From positions 15,876,976 to 15,940,975 of the forward strand of contig OY288251.1 of NCBI GenBank assembly GCA_958450325.1: a stretch of DNA of 64,000 nt. Reading direction: 5' to 3'. Below are positions 45,939-56,431 of this stretch, piece by piece (within the stretch, counting starts at the first letter, position 1; the number at the start of each line of letters is the position of its first letter). The notes under the pieces are model-generated. The model did no database searches and was not told the DNA's origin. It saw nothing but the letters and a program-made list of their open reading frames with translations. The stretch is from Agrostemma githago (Eukaryota; Streptophyta; Magnoliopsida; Caryophyllales; Caryophyllaceae). A program made the translations under genes and the position numbers.

Positions 45939-46245
45939 CATTCTGCTGGCCTCTTTTCTTGTCTCATTCTTCGTTAATTGATTGGATGGCTTTAAACTTT
46001 AAGTTGTGTGCTTTACTCTTAGGACGGTATTCCCTTCTCTTCTGCTCGTGGAAGCTCGATCGTGATTTCGGTGCCAAATCCTATCAAAATCGATAGAAAA
46101 ACTACCAAAAACACGTAAAATGCACAAGAGGGACGCTAATGCGAGAAGTACACAAAATATGCCGATAATCGCACTCTAACCTCGCAAAACGAGGGAAAAA
46201 CGGGTCTAAATTAGGGGAAAAACGGTCTAAATTTAGCACACAACA

Positions 46246-46262
46246 ATTCCCCCACACTAAAC
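46246..46262 (-). other. Polypurine tract of the Athila element
   Basis: The minus strand reads GGTTTAGTGTGGGGGAAT directly before the LTR start, closely like the tracts at 1472-1488 and 53736-53747. Confidence 0.88.
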
Positions 46263-46324
46263 CGTTGCTCTTTCTCGATCAAAGACCCAAAAAGAAATTA
46301 CAAACTACTACTACCAGCTAGACT

Positions 46325-46441
46325 ATGCTAAGCCGATACGGGGCAATTAACGGGCCCGCTCTGTCCCTTCAACTCACATCAGAATACCTATGAGGTAAGA
46401 TACTCCCATGCAAGGCAAGTTGGGGCTTGCTCAAAACGGTG
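46325..46441 (-). other. Conserved 3' block shared by Athila-type elements
   Basis: On the minus strand it reads from GAGCAAGCCCCAACTTGCC through GTGAGTTGAAGGGACAGAG to the CGGCTTAG word. It matches 1-120 closely and 53592-53700 partly. Non-coding; function unknown. Confidence 0.8.
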
Positions 46442-47465
46442 GATGCGACTAAACACACAAAAACATATAACACGAAAGAATAGGCGCATCCAAAGCAAAA
46501 ATAAAACACCGAATCCCTCATCGAGGCGGCGGGGAAGACACCGATTACTTACCTAAAACAACAATAAACTTCCAAGATAAATGACCCATGTAAATAAGGA
46601 CCAAAGCCTAATACTATGACAATTAAGCAATATAAGTGTTCATAACTTAGCCTAGGTCCTCCTAGTCTTCTAAAGGGGTACGACGGGGCGTATAACGGAG
46701 TGGAAAAAGTGAACCATGGATTCGTTCGACACTGTAGGTAGGTGCAGTCCCGCTCTCTTTGGCCAAGCCAAGAGGGTCGTTCCAAACTCGAATTTCCTAA
46801 ATTAGCCCAAATAAAGAGGTGGAGTGTTTACAATTATTGAGGTGGATCGACTAATCACCGCTATCTTCCCACCTCGGGACTCGGTCCTTTAGTTGGCACT
46901 TCGCGGCGACGAATCGATCAAAGGGTTTTTTTTTTCACAGGAGATGTTTTTGATGATATGATTTCATTTGAAGATCCTTTTCTCTCCTTATTTTTCATAT
47001 TTTTGTGCTCTTTTCTCTTGCTTTGGTTTGCCCTTTTTTGGCTTTTTTTTTATTTTGATGTGGTTCATAACCAAGCTTGGAGGTTATTTTTGTGTAAACT
47101 TATTATGGCGATGTATAGGTGGAGGAGGATAGGTAAACGAGAACACGCGTCATTCCCGAATAACCCACAAAAAGGCGGAAAGAATTTGGACTAAAGGTGC
47201 AATGGTCGTTCGAGCAAGGTCACCTAGAAAACGGGATGCGGGAACCAAGGCCTAACTCCTCCATGGGTGGTCAAGGTGGTCAAATGCAAACCCCGAAGTA
47301 AACCTCTAGTAGAAAAGGTGGACTCAAGCTAAAGGATCAACAAATTCATTGATTAAGAGTCATTCTACTAGATTAAGGTCCAAAACCTACAATGGGTTAT
47401 CTACAATGGAATGTAAACTCTTGTAATAAGCTTGTAATCGGGTTTTCGAAAACATTTAGTCCTAG

Positions 47466-47470
47466 ACACG
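47466..47470. repeat. Target site duplication ACACG, left copy
   Basis: Repeated exactly at 55386-55390, defining the insertion of the non-autonomous element into the Athila 3' non-coding region. Confidence 0.93.
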
Positions 47471-47814
47471 TGATAAGTGTAGTTTGTAGTGCCTATTTCG
47501 TAGTGTTTTGTTCCCATTTTCCTTGTAGAATCGCTCCTTGGGAGCGATTTATGGGCTACTTATGCTTCCTCTAGTTTGTTTCAGGTTCCCGAGACCATTA
47601 TTCATGAAGAGTTGGAGCAATTCCGACTCAATACATACACTTTTCGGAGCCAACGAAGTGAAGGAACGATCACTGGATGCCTTGGATTCGACCCCGAGAC
47701 CTTGGGACACAATCCCGAGACTCCGAGACCCAATCCCGAGTCCCGAGAATCGATGAGAAGTCCATGTGAAGCAAGGAGGGACCAAAAAGATCATATTGGA
47801 GGCCTACAAGGCTC

Positions 47815-47960
47815 ATCCCCGACGGGTATGACCTCAACCCGTCCGGGATGAGGTGCACTAAAAGCGATGCTCCTGTTTTGGGTCCATCCCGACCGGGATG
47901 AGCTCATCCCGAATGGGACCACGTCATCCCGACCGGGACCAACTCATCCCGACCGGGATG
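47815..47960 (+). promoter_or_regulatory. Palindromic box array, 5' LTR
   Basis: Four 16-base boxes of the type CATCCCGACCGGGATG start at 47885, 47905, 47925 and 47945, exactly 20 bases apart with 4-base spacers. Arms are CATCCCG/CGGGATG around a 2-base centre; the second box is partly mutated. A looser pair lies at 47815-47852. The array ends about 52 bases before the TATA box. Confidence 0.9.
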
Positions 47961-48012
47961 ACCCAGTTACAGGCCCGCGTCACTTTGTTTCTCCTCCTTT
48001 CCATTGTAACCC

Positions 48013-48020
48013 TATATATA
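48013..48020 (+). promoter_or_regulatory. LTR TATA box, 5' LTR
   Basis: TATATATA in CCATTGTAACCCTATATATACCCC, here written in two parts: CCATTGTAACCC then TATATATACCCC. Confidence 0.85.
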
Positions 48021-49113
48021 CCCCTCCTCTTGTATTCCTATGGGATGTTCTTCACTTCCCACTAAACCCTAGACTATTTTAGGTTAGATTAGTTTAGATT
48101 AGAGTAGATTAGTCGGTAATTAGTCGTTAATCCTAGTTTTACTCTTGTATTAATGGATCTCTTGAAGAATCTATCAAGCTTGACAACCTTGGTGGAATTG
48201 TTTGGGTTTTCTTCTATGCAAGTGTTCTTCTTTTCATCCTTAGTAGTTGGTATAATCTTTCTCGTCCTTGTTTACTCTTTATCTTGTTTATTCTTCCAAG
48301 TTTTAATCTTTGTTCATCTTATTGTTCTTAGTTCATCTTTTTCACTAGTTTGTTTATGCTTGTTTTGATTCTTGTTTGGATTCTTCTTGTTTATGTTGGT
48401 TTTAGTATTAGATATGTTTGAGTAGATTGTTGCAAGGGTTAGTAAGGTGATTTGGGTGTTGATGGATGATCAAGGGATTGTTGGAGATGTTGGTGGAAGA
48501 TTTGAGTTTCCTCTTGGTTTGATGCATATCACATGTTTGTTGAAATGCTTGAATGACTAGTATGTGCATATGCTTGTTTTTCTTGCTTTTCTCTTGTGGG
48601 TAATAGTTTTCTTGTGGGTTCGGTTCCCTCACTAAGTAGCGAGAGCCCGGTGAGGACGACCTCTAGGTCGGTCTAAGTTGCGAGAGCCCGGATGCGATCT
48701 AGGCCACAATAACACGCTAGTAACCCCGTTTGTCATGTGTGTCGCCAATATGGGTTTTAGGCGGAACCTCTAGGTCGGTCTAAGTTGCGAGAGCCCGGAC
48801 TATACCTAGATACCCTACTACCTCCTTCACTCTAGCTCTTTCTTGACCATTCCGTTACCCCTTTGACCCCGACCTAATCCTAGCCCGTTTCTTTGTTTGT
48901 TTCTCCGGTACCTTAGTCTTAGTCTAGCCTTCTCCCCTTCTATCATTCTCTAGTTTAGCTTAGCTCGTTGACTTAGTCTCGTTTTTTGGCCGACCTAGTC
49001 TAGACGCCTCTTACCGTCCCCGTGGATTCGACCCGACTTACCCTAGCTAACCACTAGGATTAGTTGGTTATTTATTTGATCGGCGGGATCCACGACAAAT
49101 CCCACCATCAATT

Positions 49114-49131
49114 TGGCGCCGTTGCCGGGGA
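49114..49131 (+). other. Primer binding site (tRNA-Asp)
   Basis: TGGCGCCGTTGCCGGGGA, the complement of the 3' end of plant aspartate tRNA used by Athila-type elements, lies three bases after the 5' LTR. Confidence 0.95.
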
Positions 49132-49386
49132 CGGTGCTAGTTTAGACTTTGTTTGCCTAGTTACTTGACTTTGTCTTTGTGTTTGTGTTTTTCTTTTTTC
49201 TTTTTGTTACCTTGCTTCTTGTGTGTGTGTGGTTTATTTCTCTCTTGTCTAGTGCCCAAAAAGCACTAGACTTCTCAAGTTTGTTCCTAGTCTACAGTTT
49301 GTGCTTAGAGGTGGTGACTATCTTCCTCTTGCAACTTAGAGCCGCTTAAACGGACGGTTGCTAGGGTGAGAGGTTTCCAACCGGGT

Positions 49387-50706
49387 ATGGACTACGATTT
49401 TCGAGCAAGCATGGGGTTTGATCTAAACTCCACATACTCGGGAGCCGATATGAGCTACCCCTCTTCTTCTATGAACCAAAGCTATGACATGATGACTCCT
49501 AATTACTATCAAGCTCCTTGGGGGGATCAAGACTCTAGTGGGTATGAACTTCAAGGTTATGAAAATGGCTACCAACAAGTGAACGATTACCAACCCTACA
49601 ATCATGGTGACTATTACTCGAGTTATCAATGTGAACCCACCATGTTCAATCAAGATTCACCTTATGGAAGCCAATACCCCCAAAACCCACCATATTACCC
49701 TCCACCCCAACCACAATATGAAACCCATGACCCACAATACTACCAATCACCTCAACCTCACTACCAACAATATGATGCCCCACACCTTGGGTATCATCAA
49801 GATTATCAAGGAGCTTTACAAGACCCCGATGACCACCAATTGCCAAACTTGGAGCTACATCAATCGATGGTTCAAATGCAACAAGAAATGGCCATCCAAC
49901 CGCAAAAGAATAATGAGCTCTTGGCCGAAATCCTTAGGGAAAGGGAGGAATCTAAAGCTAGATTGCATGCTTTAACGGCTCAAACCCTAATGCTCTTAAC
50001 TCGATCCTCACAACTTGATGAGGGATGTTCATTTGGGGAAGGAGAACAACCCAATGACGAGGCCGTTAATGAATTCCCTATAAGGAGCGAGTCTTGCTTT
50101 GAAGAGCCTCAATCGTCTACCCAAAAAGAGACGAATGAGGATATGACTCTTGGTGAAGGCATCGTTGGTGAGGAATTGGAGGAGGATAGTGAGTTGGATG
50201 GTTTGGTGGAATTTGTGAGGATGTTGGGTGAAATTGATAGCCTCGAGTTGCCCTTGTGCGAGAATGTGGATGAGCATCAAGAGCCCCTAGCTAGTGAACC
50301 AAGCAATGACTTGGAAGAGATTGAAACCGCCGGTAGAAGTTTCGATCCTCTTCTCCAAGATGATGTGGGGCCGAGTGATGAAAATGGGGAACCACAACTT
50401 GAGGAAAGTGTGGGGGTGTGCATTGAGGAGATGAGGCCAAAACCGCTTTTTGTGCCTTGTTTCTTGGAGATGAAGCTTGCTTGTGATTGGAGGCGATGCC
50501 TAGGGAGGAAGAGGTTGGTTAAGCTCGTAGGATGGATAGACCCCGGAGACAACATGAATGATGATATTGGGTCTTTTGATTCTTGCTTCTTGCCTCCACC
50601 TTGGAGGCCGTGGAGGTTAGCTAGGCTCGAGCGCTTCTTGGGCCTTCATTATGATGTCGGTAGTGCGTTCGACTTGCTCCTCCATGCCCTTGAGGGCTAT
50701 GGTTGA
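49387..50706 (+). CDS. Uncharacterised 439-residue protein of the non-autonomous element
   Basis: An intact frame starts at the ATG at 49387; seven open codons precede it but without an ATG. Residues about 35-150 are rich in Tyr, Gln, Pro and Asn (for example PQPHYQQYDAPHLGYHQD), as in the spacer of Athila Gag after the zinc finger. Residues about 160-210 form a predicted helix with LLAEILREREESKARLHAL, which loosely resembles a segment in the Athila polyprotein near 62500. An acidic stretch follows, then a basic, Trp/Arg-rich C-terminus (FLPPPWRPWRLARLERFLGL). There is no capsid, zinc knuckle, protease or pol motif. It may be a remodelled Gag fragment. The open frame in a pol-less element suggests that it is, or was recently, maintained. 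Confidence 0.8.
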   Translation: MDYDFRASMGFDLNSTYSGADMSYPSSSMNQSYDMMTPNYYQAPWGDQDSSGYELQGYENGYQQVNDYQPYNHGDYYSSYQCEPTMFNQDSPYGSQYPQNPPYYPPPQPQYETHDPQYYQSPQPHYQQYDAPHLGYHQDYQGALQDPDDHQLPNLELHQSMVQMQQEMAIQPQKNNELLAEILREREESKARLHALTAQTLMLLTRSSQLDEGCSFGEGEQPNDEAVNEFPIRSESCFEEPQSSTQKETNEDMTLGEGIVGEELEEDSELDGLVEFVRMLGEIDSLELPLCENVDEHQEPLASEPSNDLEEIETAGRSFDPLLQDDVGPSDENGEPQLEESVGVCIEEMRPKPLFVPCFLEMKLACDWRRCLGRKRLVKLVGWIDPGDNMNDDIGSFDSCFLPPPWRPWRLARLERFLGLHYDVGSAFDLLLHALEGYG

Positions 50707-51023
50707 AGAATGAGAATCCACCATCCTCGGTTTGACGGAGTTCCTAAAGAACCGTCATGTTGTACATTCCCCTACCTCTCTTCTCTTTAGCTTGGTGTTT
50801 GTAATTATGTTTTTTGTGATTTTGTTCCTAGGACTCTTTGTTTTGTGATATTCTTGTAATATTGGATTGTTGATGAGCGTTGTGAGGGAGAGAATTTGAT
50901 GTTTTGTTTGAGTTTATTGTGATAGGTGAAGTGAAAGTGACTCCTAGAAAGGAGTGGTTAGTGATAGAGCTTGGATCGTGAGTAAGGAAGTCGGTTTTTG
51001 GGGTCATGGGAGTCATGAAGGCC

Positions 51024-51233
51024 CTTCCCGACCGGGAAGGGTGTGTCGTCCCGACCGGGATGGGGCCGTCCCGATCGGGATGAGGGTGCCAAAAATCGAG
51101 TCCACTGGAGTGTCATCCCGATCGGGAAGGAGGCTTCCCGACCGGGAAGGGTTTATCAACCCGACCGGGAAGGGTTTATCAACCCGACCGGTATCATCCA
51201 TCCCGACCGGGATCATCCATCCCGACCGGGATG
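51024..51233 (+). promoter_or_regulatory. Internal palindromic box array of the non-autonomous element
   Basis: Nine boxes of the same type as in this element's LTRs (CTTCCCGACCGGGAAG, CATCCCGACCGGGATG and variants) start at 51024, 51047, 51067, 51114, 51134, 51157, 51180, 51199 and 51218, mostly 19-23 bases apart. They lie about 320 bases after the ORF stop and end about 55 bases before a TATA-like site. Confidence 0.9.
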
Positions 51234-51286
51234 ATCCCCTACTCCTTTTTGGTGCTTCTTCTTCGACATTTAAGCCCACCCAACCA

Positions 51287-51300
51287 TTGTATACCCCCAC
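51287..51300 (+). promoter_or_regulatory. Internal TATA-like site
   Basis: CCATTGTATACCCCCAC resembles the LTR context CCATTGTA...TATACCCC with about ten bases missing. Its position relative to the box array is the same as in the LTR, so I read it as a duplicated LTR-type promoter. No ORF of note follows; the first ATG frame (51435) ends after six codons. Confidence 0.55.
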
Positions 51301-51975
51301 CTAACCTCCCTACCTTCCTTTCTCGTATCATACCACCCATGTACCTCATTTACATACCTTAACCTCATTTCCTCCACACTTTAGACCGATATTCACATCA
51401 AATCCCACCCCCTCGCACCATTACTACCTCTACCATGCGGTTCTATCAAGCTTGAAGCGGGATAGCAATGATGAAGACAAGCAAGTGCCTATATAGATCT
51501 ATGAGACGATGGAGAGAGTGAGTTGCTAACCTATGGTACGGCAACAATCCTTTTTTTTCCATTTTTGTTGTTGCTTGTTTTCCTTTGTTTATTCCCTTCC
51601 CCTTGAGTCATGGTATCTTAGTGGCCTTCGAGACCTTGGTAGTGGTTGCTCCCGACTCTCGATGATGTGACTACATCGAGAGTCATTTTCAAAATCCAAA
51701 TTTTACAAGTTTTTCACTCTTTCTTTTTGAGGATTTAGTCGGATTTAGGCGGAATCCGGGCTAGGTGACTTGATTACACCTAGTCCTCCCCTCCCATTTC
51801 CTTTTATTTCTTTCTTTTTATTTCTTCCCCCATCCATATCTTTTCTTGTCTCGGCCCATGGTGACTTGACTACACCCCGGCCGGACGCATTCTACCCTTT
51901 TCTCCACTTTTTGATTTTTAATCTTATTTTCGTAATTTCTTTTCTTTTCTTTTGTGCTCCCATGCACTATGGTCG

Positions 51976-52013
51976 AGCATGAGGACATTGCTCGGCTTAA
52001 GTGTGGGGGAGTG
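51976..52013 (+). other. Internal polypurine-tract-like site with stem-loop
   Basis: AGCATGAGGACATTGCT (imperfect stem) followed by TTAAGTGTGGGGGAGTGA, almost the same as the terminal tract at 53736-53750 (TTAAGTGTGGGGGAGTTGA). Confidence 0.65.
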
Positions 52014-52909
52014 ATATTCTATCGTAGTTAGTTTTATTTTTGTAGTTTTTCGAAAAATCTTTAAAAATCCTAAAAATTTGAAAAAAAATTCATAAAAATC
52101 AAAAAGATTTTCCTTTTTGTGTGTTTTCCTTTTATGTCGTTGTATCGTATTTGTGTTTTGTTGTGCGTGTTTTGCCTCCATTTTTCCTCTTAGGTCGCCT
52201 AATCGCCATTAGCTTTGGAGAGCTTTCAAGACTTCCGGTAACATCTTTATCCCTTTTTCTTCTTTATCTCTTGTGGAGTTTGGAGGAGATTGTGACGTTG
52301 TGTGCTCGGGTGGAGCTTTGTAAAGTTGTGGTTGATTTGGTGACTTGTTTGGAAATTCGGGGTGGTGTTTGCTTTGTTTATGTGTTTGTCTTGTTTTGTT
52401 TTATTTTGTTGCCTTTTTGTTTCTTTTTCTTTCGTTCTCGTTGAGTCTTTATTTTGTGTTGTGTTGTGTGTCTTGTGCGTAAACCGTTTTCGAAAACCCG
52501 GTTTAGAGACTAGTGTGCGAGTGCTTACTTTCCCTTCCTAGTGGTATAAATCGAGTCTTGGACTTTAGTCTAGTAGAATGACCCTAAATCAATGATTTCG
52601 TTGGTCCTTTACCTTGAGTCCACCTAGCTTACTAGGGATTTACTGCGGGATTTGCACTTTTGACCATTATGACCACCCACGGTGTGAAAAGGCCTTGGTT
52701 ACCGAGTTCCGTCCCTTAGGTGACCATGTCTGAGGTTGTTTGATTAGTCCAAGTTCTCCACCTTTTTGTGGGTTTGAAGGGGGAAAGCGCGCCCCCGACT
52801 CACCCATTCACCTACCTCTTACACATATCCACACAATAATTTGCAACTTGTTGAATTCTCTCTTTCCTAATTGTTAAGAATTGCCAAAAATGCCAAATCA
52901 TGCCAAAAG

Positions 52910-53060
52910 GGCAAAGAAAAGAAAATGAAAGAAAGTGAAAGAAGGAAAAGAATGAAGAAAAAGAAAAGGCACAAAAGCCAAAAAGAAAATAGAAAAGAAG
53001 AAAAAGAAATGGCATGGCAAAACAAAGTAAAAATGCAAAAGAAGAAGAAAATGCCAAAAG
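52910..53060 (+). repeat. Purine-rich tract
   Basis: About 150 bases of mostly GAAA/AAAG sequence with few pyrimidines, in the position corresponding to 935-1066 and 46925-47060 in the other two Athila-type elements. Confidence 0.75.
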
Positions 53061-53591
53061 AAAACCGTCTCACAAAAATAATCCCCACATCTCAAAATAA
53101 GCCTTTTTCCGATCATTACCGTGAAGAGCCTACCAAAGGACCGAGTCCCTAGGAAGGATGATAGCGGTAGTGGTTGGTCTCCCCTCATTTTGCAATCATT
53201 TCCACTTTTTACTTGGACTAGTTAGGCGGTTTCGGACATGGGACGACCCTCTTGGCTCTTTGCTAAAGGGGGCAGGGTCTCACTTACCTACAGTGTCGAC
53301 TAACACCATGGTTCAACACTTTCCATCCCGCCGATCGTCCCGTAGTACGTTCTTAGAAGGTTAGGAGGAACCTAGGTAAGTTACCAACGTTTTTGTTGCT
53401 TTGTCGTCATACTATTAGGGTTTAGTCCATTTTGGTTTGTATTGCTAGCTTGGGAACGTTGTCACTTGCCTTGAGTCCTAAACCGGTGCTTCCTTCACCG
53501 CTTGTTTGAGGGAAGCGGTATTTGTTTTCTTTTGGGTTCAACCGATTTTTTGTTTGTTTTATGTGTTTTGTGTCCGGTTGCATCCACAGTT

Positions 53592-53700
53592 TTGTCGCAA
53601 GACCCCACTTGCCTTGCGGAGAGCACTTATCCTCTAGGTGCTCTCACGTGAGTTGAAAGGGCGTAGGGTGCGCTAATACCCACTCGGCTAGTTTAGTAGT
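53592..53700 (+). other. Conserved 3' block shared by Athila-type elements
   Basis: Contains GCAAGACCCCACTTGCCTTG, GTGAGTTGAAAGGGCG and CTCGGCTAGTTTAG, in the same order as 1-120 and 46325-46441 (minus). Confidence 0.7.
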
Positions 53701-53735
53701 TAGTTTGTGCTTACTCGAGGGCGAGTAAGGGTTAA

Positions 53736-53747
53736 GTGTGGGGGAGT
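53736..53747 (+). other. Polypurine tract of the non-autonomous element
   Basis: GTGTGGGGGAGT directly precedes the 3' LTR start TGATAAGTG and follows CGAGGGCGAGTAAGGGTTAA. Confidence 0.92.
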
Positions 53748-55385
53748 TGATAAGTGTAGTTTGTAGTGCCTATTTCGTAGTGTTTTGGTCCCATTTTCCT
53801 TTTGGAATCGCTCCTTGGGAGCGGTTTATGGGCTACTTATGCTTCCTCTAGTTCGTTTCAGGTTCCCGAGACCATTCATGAAGAGTTGGAGCAATTCCGA
53901 CTCAATACATACACTTTTCGGAGCCAACGAAGTGAAGGAACGATCACTCGATGCCTTGGATTCGACCCCGAGACCTTGGGACCCAATCCCGAGCCTCCGA
54001 GACCCGATTCCGAGTCCCGAGAATCGATGAGAAGTGCATGTGAAGCAAGGAGGGACCAAAAAGATCATATTGGAGGCCTACAAGACTCATCCCCGACGGG
54101 TATGACCTCAACCCGTCCGGGATGAGGTGCACTAAAAGCGATGCTCCTGTTTTGGGTCCATCCCGACCGGGATGTGCTCATCCCGACCGGGACCATGTCA
54201 TCCCGACCGGGACCAACGAATCCCGACCGGGATGACCCAGTTACAGGCCCGCGTCACTTTGTTTCTCCTCCTTTCCATTGTAACCCTATATATACCCCTC
54301 CTCTTGTATTCCTATGGGATGTTCTTCACTTCCCACTAAACCCTAGACTATTTTAGGTTAGATTAGTTTAGTTTAGAGTAGATTAGTCGATAATTAGTTG
54401 GTAATCCTAGTTTTACTCTTGTATTATTGGATCTCTTGAAGAATCTATCAAGCTTGACAACCTTGGTGAAATTGTTTGGGTTTTCTTCTATGCAAGTGTT
54501 CTTCTTTTCATCCTTAGTAGTTGGTATAATCTTTCTCATCCTTGTTTACTCTTTATCTTGTTTATTCATCCAATTTTTAATCTTTGTTCATCTTATTGTT
54601 CTTAGTTCATATTTTTCACTAGTTTGTTTATGCTTGTTTTGATTCTTGTTTGGATTCTTCTTGTTTATGTTGGTTTTAGTATTAGATATGTTTGAGTAGA
54701 TTGTTGTTAGGGTTAGTAAGGTGATTTGGGTGTTGATGGATGATCAAGGGATTGTTGGAGATGTTGGTGGAAGATTTGGGTTTCCTCTTGGTTTGATGCA
54801 TATCACATGTTTGTTGAAATGCTTGAATGACTAGTATGTGCATATGCTTGTTTTTCTTGCTTTTCTCTTGTGGGTAATAGTTTGCTTGTGGGATCAGTTC
54901 CCTCACTAAGTAGCGAGAGCCCGGTGAGGACGACCCCTAGGTCGGTCTAAGTTGCGAGAGCCCGGATGCGATCTAGGCCACAATAACACGCTAGTAACCC
55001 CGTTTGTCATGTGTGTCGCCAATATGGGTTTTAGGTGGAACCTCTAGGTCGGTCTAAGTTGCGATAGCCCGGACTATACCTAGATTACCCTACTACCTCC
55101 TTCACTCTAGCTCTTCCTCGACCATTCTGTTACCCCTTTGACCCCGACCTAATCCTAGCCTGTTTCTTTGTTTGTTTCTCCGGTACCTTAGTCTTAGTCC
55201 AGCCTTCTCCCCTTCTATCATTCTCTAGTTTAGCTTAGCTCGTTAACTTAGTCTCGTTTTTAGGCCGACCTAGTCTAGACGCCTCTTACCATCCCCGTGG
55301 ATTCGACTCGACTTACCCTAGCTACCCACTAGGATTAGTTGGTTATTTATTTGATCGGCGGGATCCACGACAAATCCCACCATCA
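53748..55385 (+). mobile_element. 3' LTR (1638 bp) of the non-autonomous element
   Basis: Near-identical to 47471-49110, ending ATCCCACCATCA before ACACG. The box array (boxes at 54159, 54179, 54199 and 54219, exactly 20 apart) and TATA box (54287-54294) are kept. In this copy the second box is intact where the 5' copy is mutated. Confidence 0.95.
54159..54234 (+). promoter_or_regulatory. Palindromic box array, 3' LTR
   Basis: Four boxes of the CATCCCGACCGGGATG type at exact 20-base spacing, about 52 bases before the TATA box at 54287-54294. Confidence 0.9.
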
Positions 55386-55390
55386 ACACG
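55386..55390. repeat. Target site duplication ACACG, right copy
   Basis: Exact partner of 47466-47470. Confidence 0.93.
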
Positions 55391-55797
55391 CCATACAAAA
55401 GCAAAAGGAACACACGAAAAAGGAAAAAGGCAAATAAAAGAAAACAGAAGTAAAGTCATGTACTCCATACTCCATGGACATACAAGCACACAATCAACCA
55501 CAACACCCAAAATGCTCAACTTCGAGAGCCTCCAATAGTAACAACCTAACTCCTCTACAAAATTAAAGAAAGATGGAAGGAAGTTACCGAGCGGAGTGCT
55601 TTCATAATCTCTTCAATTCGCGCTTCAAGGTGGTGGTTACCTGTAAGAGTGGAGAACAAGACCGTACACGGAACACGAAAACATAACGAGGAACAAGAAA
55701 AGAAAAGGGAAAGAAAGGAGAAAAATGTTTTTGATTTTTCGAATTTTTCAAAAATTTTTGGATTTTGAAAAGATTTTTGCAAAACAAAAGGATAGTA

Positions 55798-55836
55798 GAC
55801 TCCTCCACACACTAAAACTGTACATTGTCCTCAATG
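55798..55836 (-). other. Internal polypurine-tract-like site with stem-loop
   Basis: Minus strand: CATTG-AGGA-CAATG (55823-55836), then CAGTTTTAGTGTGTGGAGGAGT (split here as CAGTTTTAGTGT and GTGGAGGAGT). Same arrangement as 319-362 and 51976-52013. Confidence 0.65.
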
Positions 55837-56431
55837 GACAAGTAGGGGAAGAACGAAAAAGTCGGAAAAGCAAAATCTTTTTGGATTTATAGGTTTTTTC
55901 AAGTGTTTTTGGATTTTTCAAAAATTTTGAGAAGAGAAAAAGAAAATAAAAGAAAATAAAGAAAGCGATAAAATAGTGGCGGGCCTAGGTGTAATCACAT
56001 CACCTAGACCCTAGCCAAGTGGCTAAGAAGTTGAAAAAGAAGTAAAAGAGTAGAAAAGAAATTAAAACGAAGGAGTGAAAAATTGGGCATAGGTGTAGTC
56101 ACGTCACCTAGTCCGGATTAAGAAAAATTGAGAAAAGTTGATTAAAATTTGGATTTTTCAAAAATTTCAATGGCGTAATCACATCGCCTAAAGACCGGGA
56201 GCAAAACCAAGGCCACTACAGCCACAAAAATACCAATGGGACAGTGGGACAACTTGCAAATTTGGTTCGAGATAAAACAATCACAATGATTATAATGATG
56301 GGACTAGGAACAAAGAACAATATTAATTCAAAGACATACAATCGTAGATGATTAGAGACTCACCGACACAATCCACACAAATACCCACAACACAAACAAA
56401 CCATATTGTCTACTGACTCTTATAGGGGTGT

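Larger units (their letters stand above)
44413..46245 (-). mobile_element. 3' LTR (1.83 kb) of the minus-strand Athila element
   Basis: On the minus strand it begins TGTTGTGTGCTAAATTTAG straight after the polypurine tract and ends about GGAGGCGATCA (44413); the end is assigned from the general LTR pattern and could be off by a few bases. It contains six box-type palindromes (45692-45938), a TATA box (45602-45608) and a C-rich U5 with GTGGACCGACCTCGACTTACC (broken here as GTGGACCGACC and TCGACTTACC). Its partner 5' LTR lies beyond 64000. It was inserted into the gene remnant at 42490-44412. Confidence 0.85.
46246..47470 (-). mobile_element. Athila element, distal 3' non-coding region
   Basis: Non-coding on the minus strand between the nested element and the polypurine tract. 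It contains the conserved block (46325-46441), and a pyrimidine-rich stretch on the plus strand (about 46925-47060) that is a purine tract in element orientation. Together with 55386-56431 it gives about 2.3 kb of non-coding DNA after the env-like ORF, close to the roughly 2 kb described for Athila4/Calypso elements. Confidence 0.82.
47471..49110 (+). mobile_element. 5' LTR (1640 bp) of the non-autonomous element
   Basis: It starts TGATAAGTGTAGTTTGTAGTG, ends AATCCCACCATCA, and is followed after three bases by the tRNA-Asp primer site. Only a few per cent of positions differ from the 3' LTR (53748-55385), so the insertion is relatively recent. It carries a box array (47885-47960) and TATA box (48013-48020), and a C/T-rich U5. 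Confidence 0.95.
51301..53735 (+). mobile_element. Non-coding 3' region of the non-autonomous element
   Basis: No env-like ORF is present. Landmarks in order: internal stem-loop and purine tract (51976-52013), purine tract (about 52910-53060), conserved block (53592-53700), polypurine tract (53736-53747). The order matches the Athila element that hosts it, although the sequences have diverged strongly. Confidence 0.8.
55386..56431 (-). mobile_element. Athila element, proximal 3' non-coding region
   Basis: About 1 kb following the env-like ORF on the minus strand. No reading frame of note. It includes the internal stem-loop and purine tract (55798-55836). It continues at 47470 across the nested element. 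Confidence 0.82.

Noticed and set aside
45688..45977. Overlapping frames on both strands within the Athila LTR
   Set aside because: Generated by the symmetrical palindromic boxes; the reading frames have no other support.
51024..51233. Regular short repeats resembling a CRISPR array
   Set aside because: The spacers are only about 4-7 bases, the boxes vary, no cas genes are present, and the context is a plant LTR retrotransposon.
52812..53188. Phe- and Lys-rich frames of 70-96 codons on both strands
   Set aside because: Translation of the purine tract; composition artefact.
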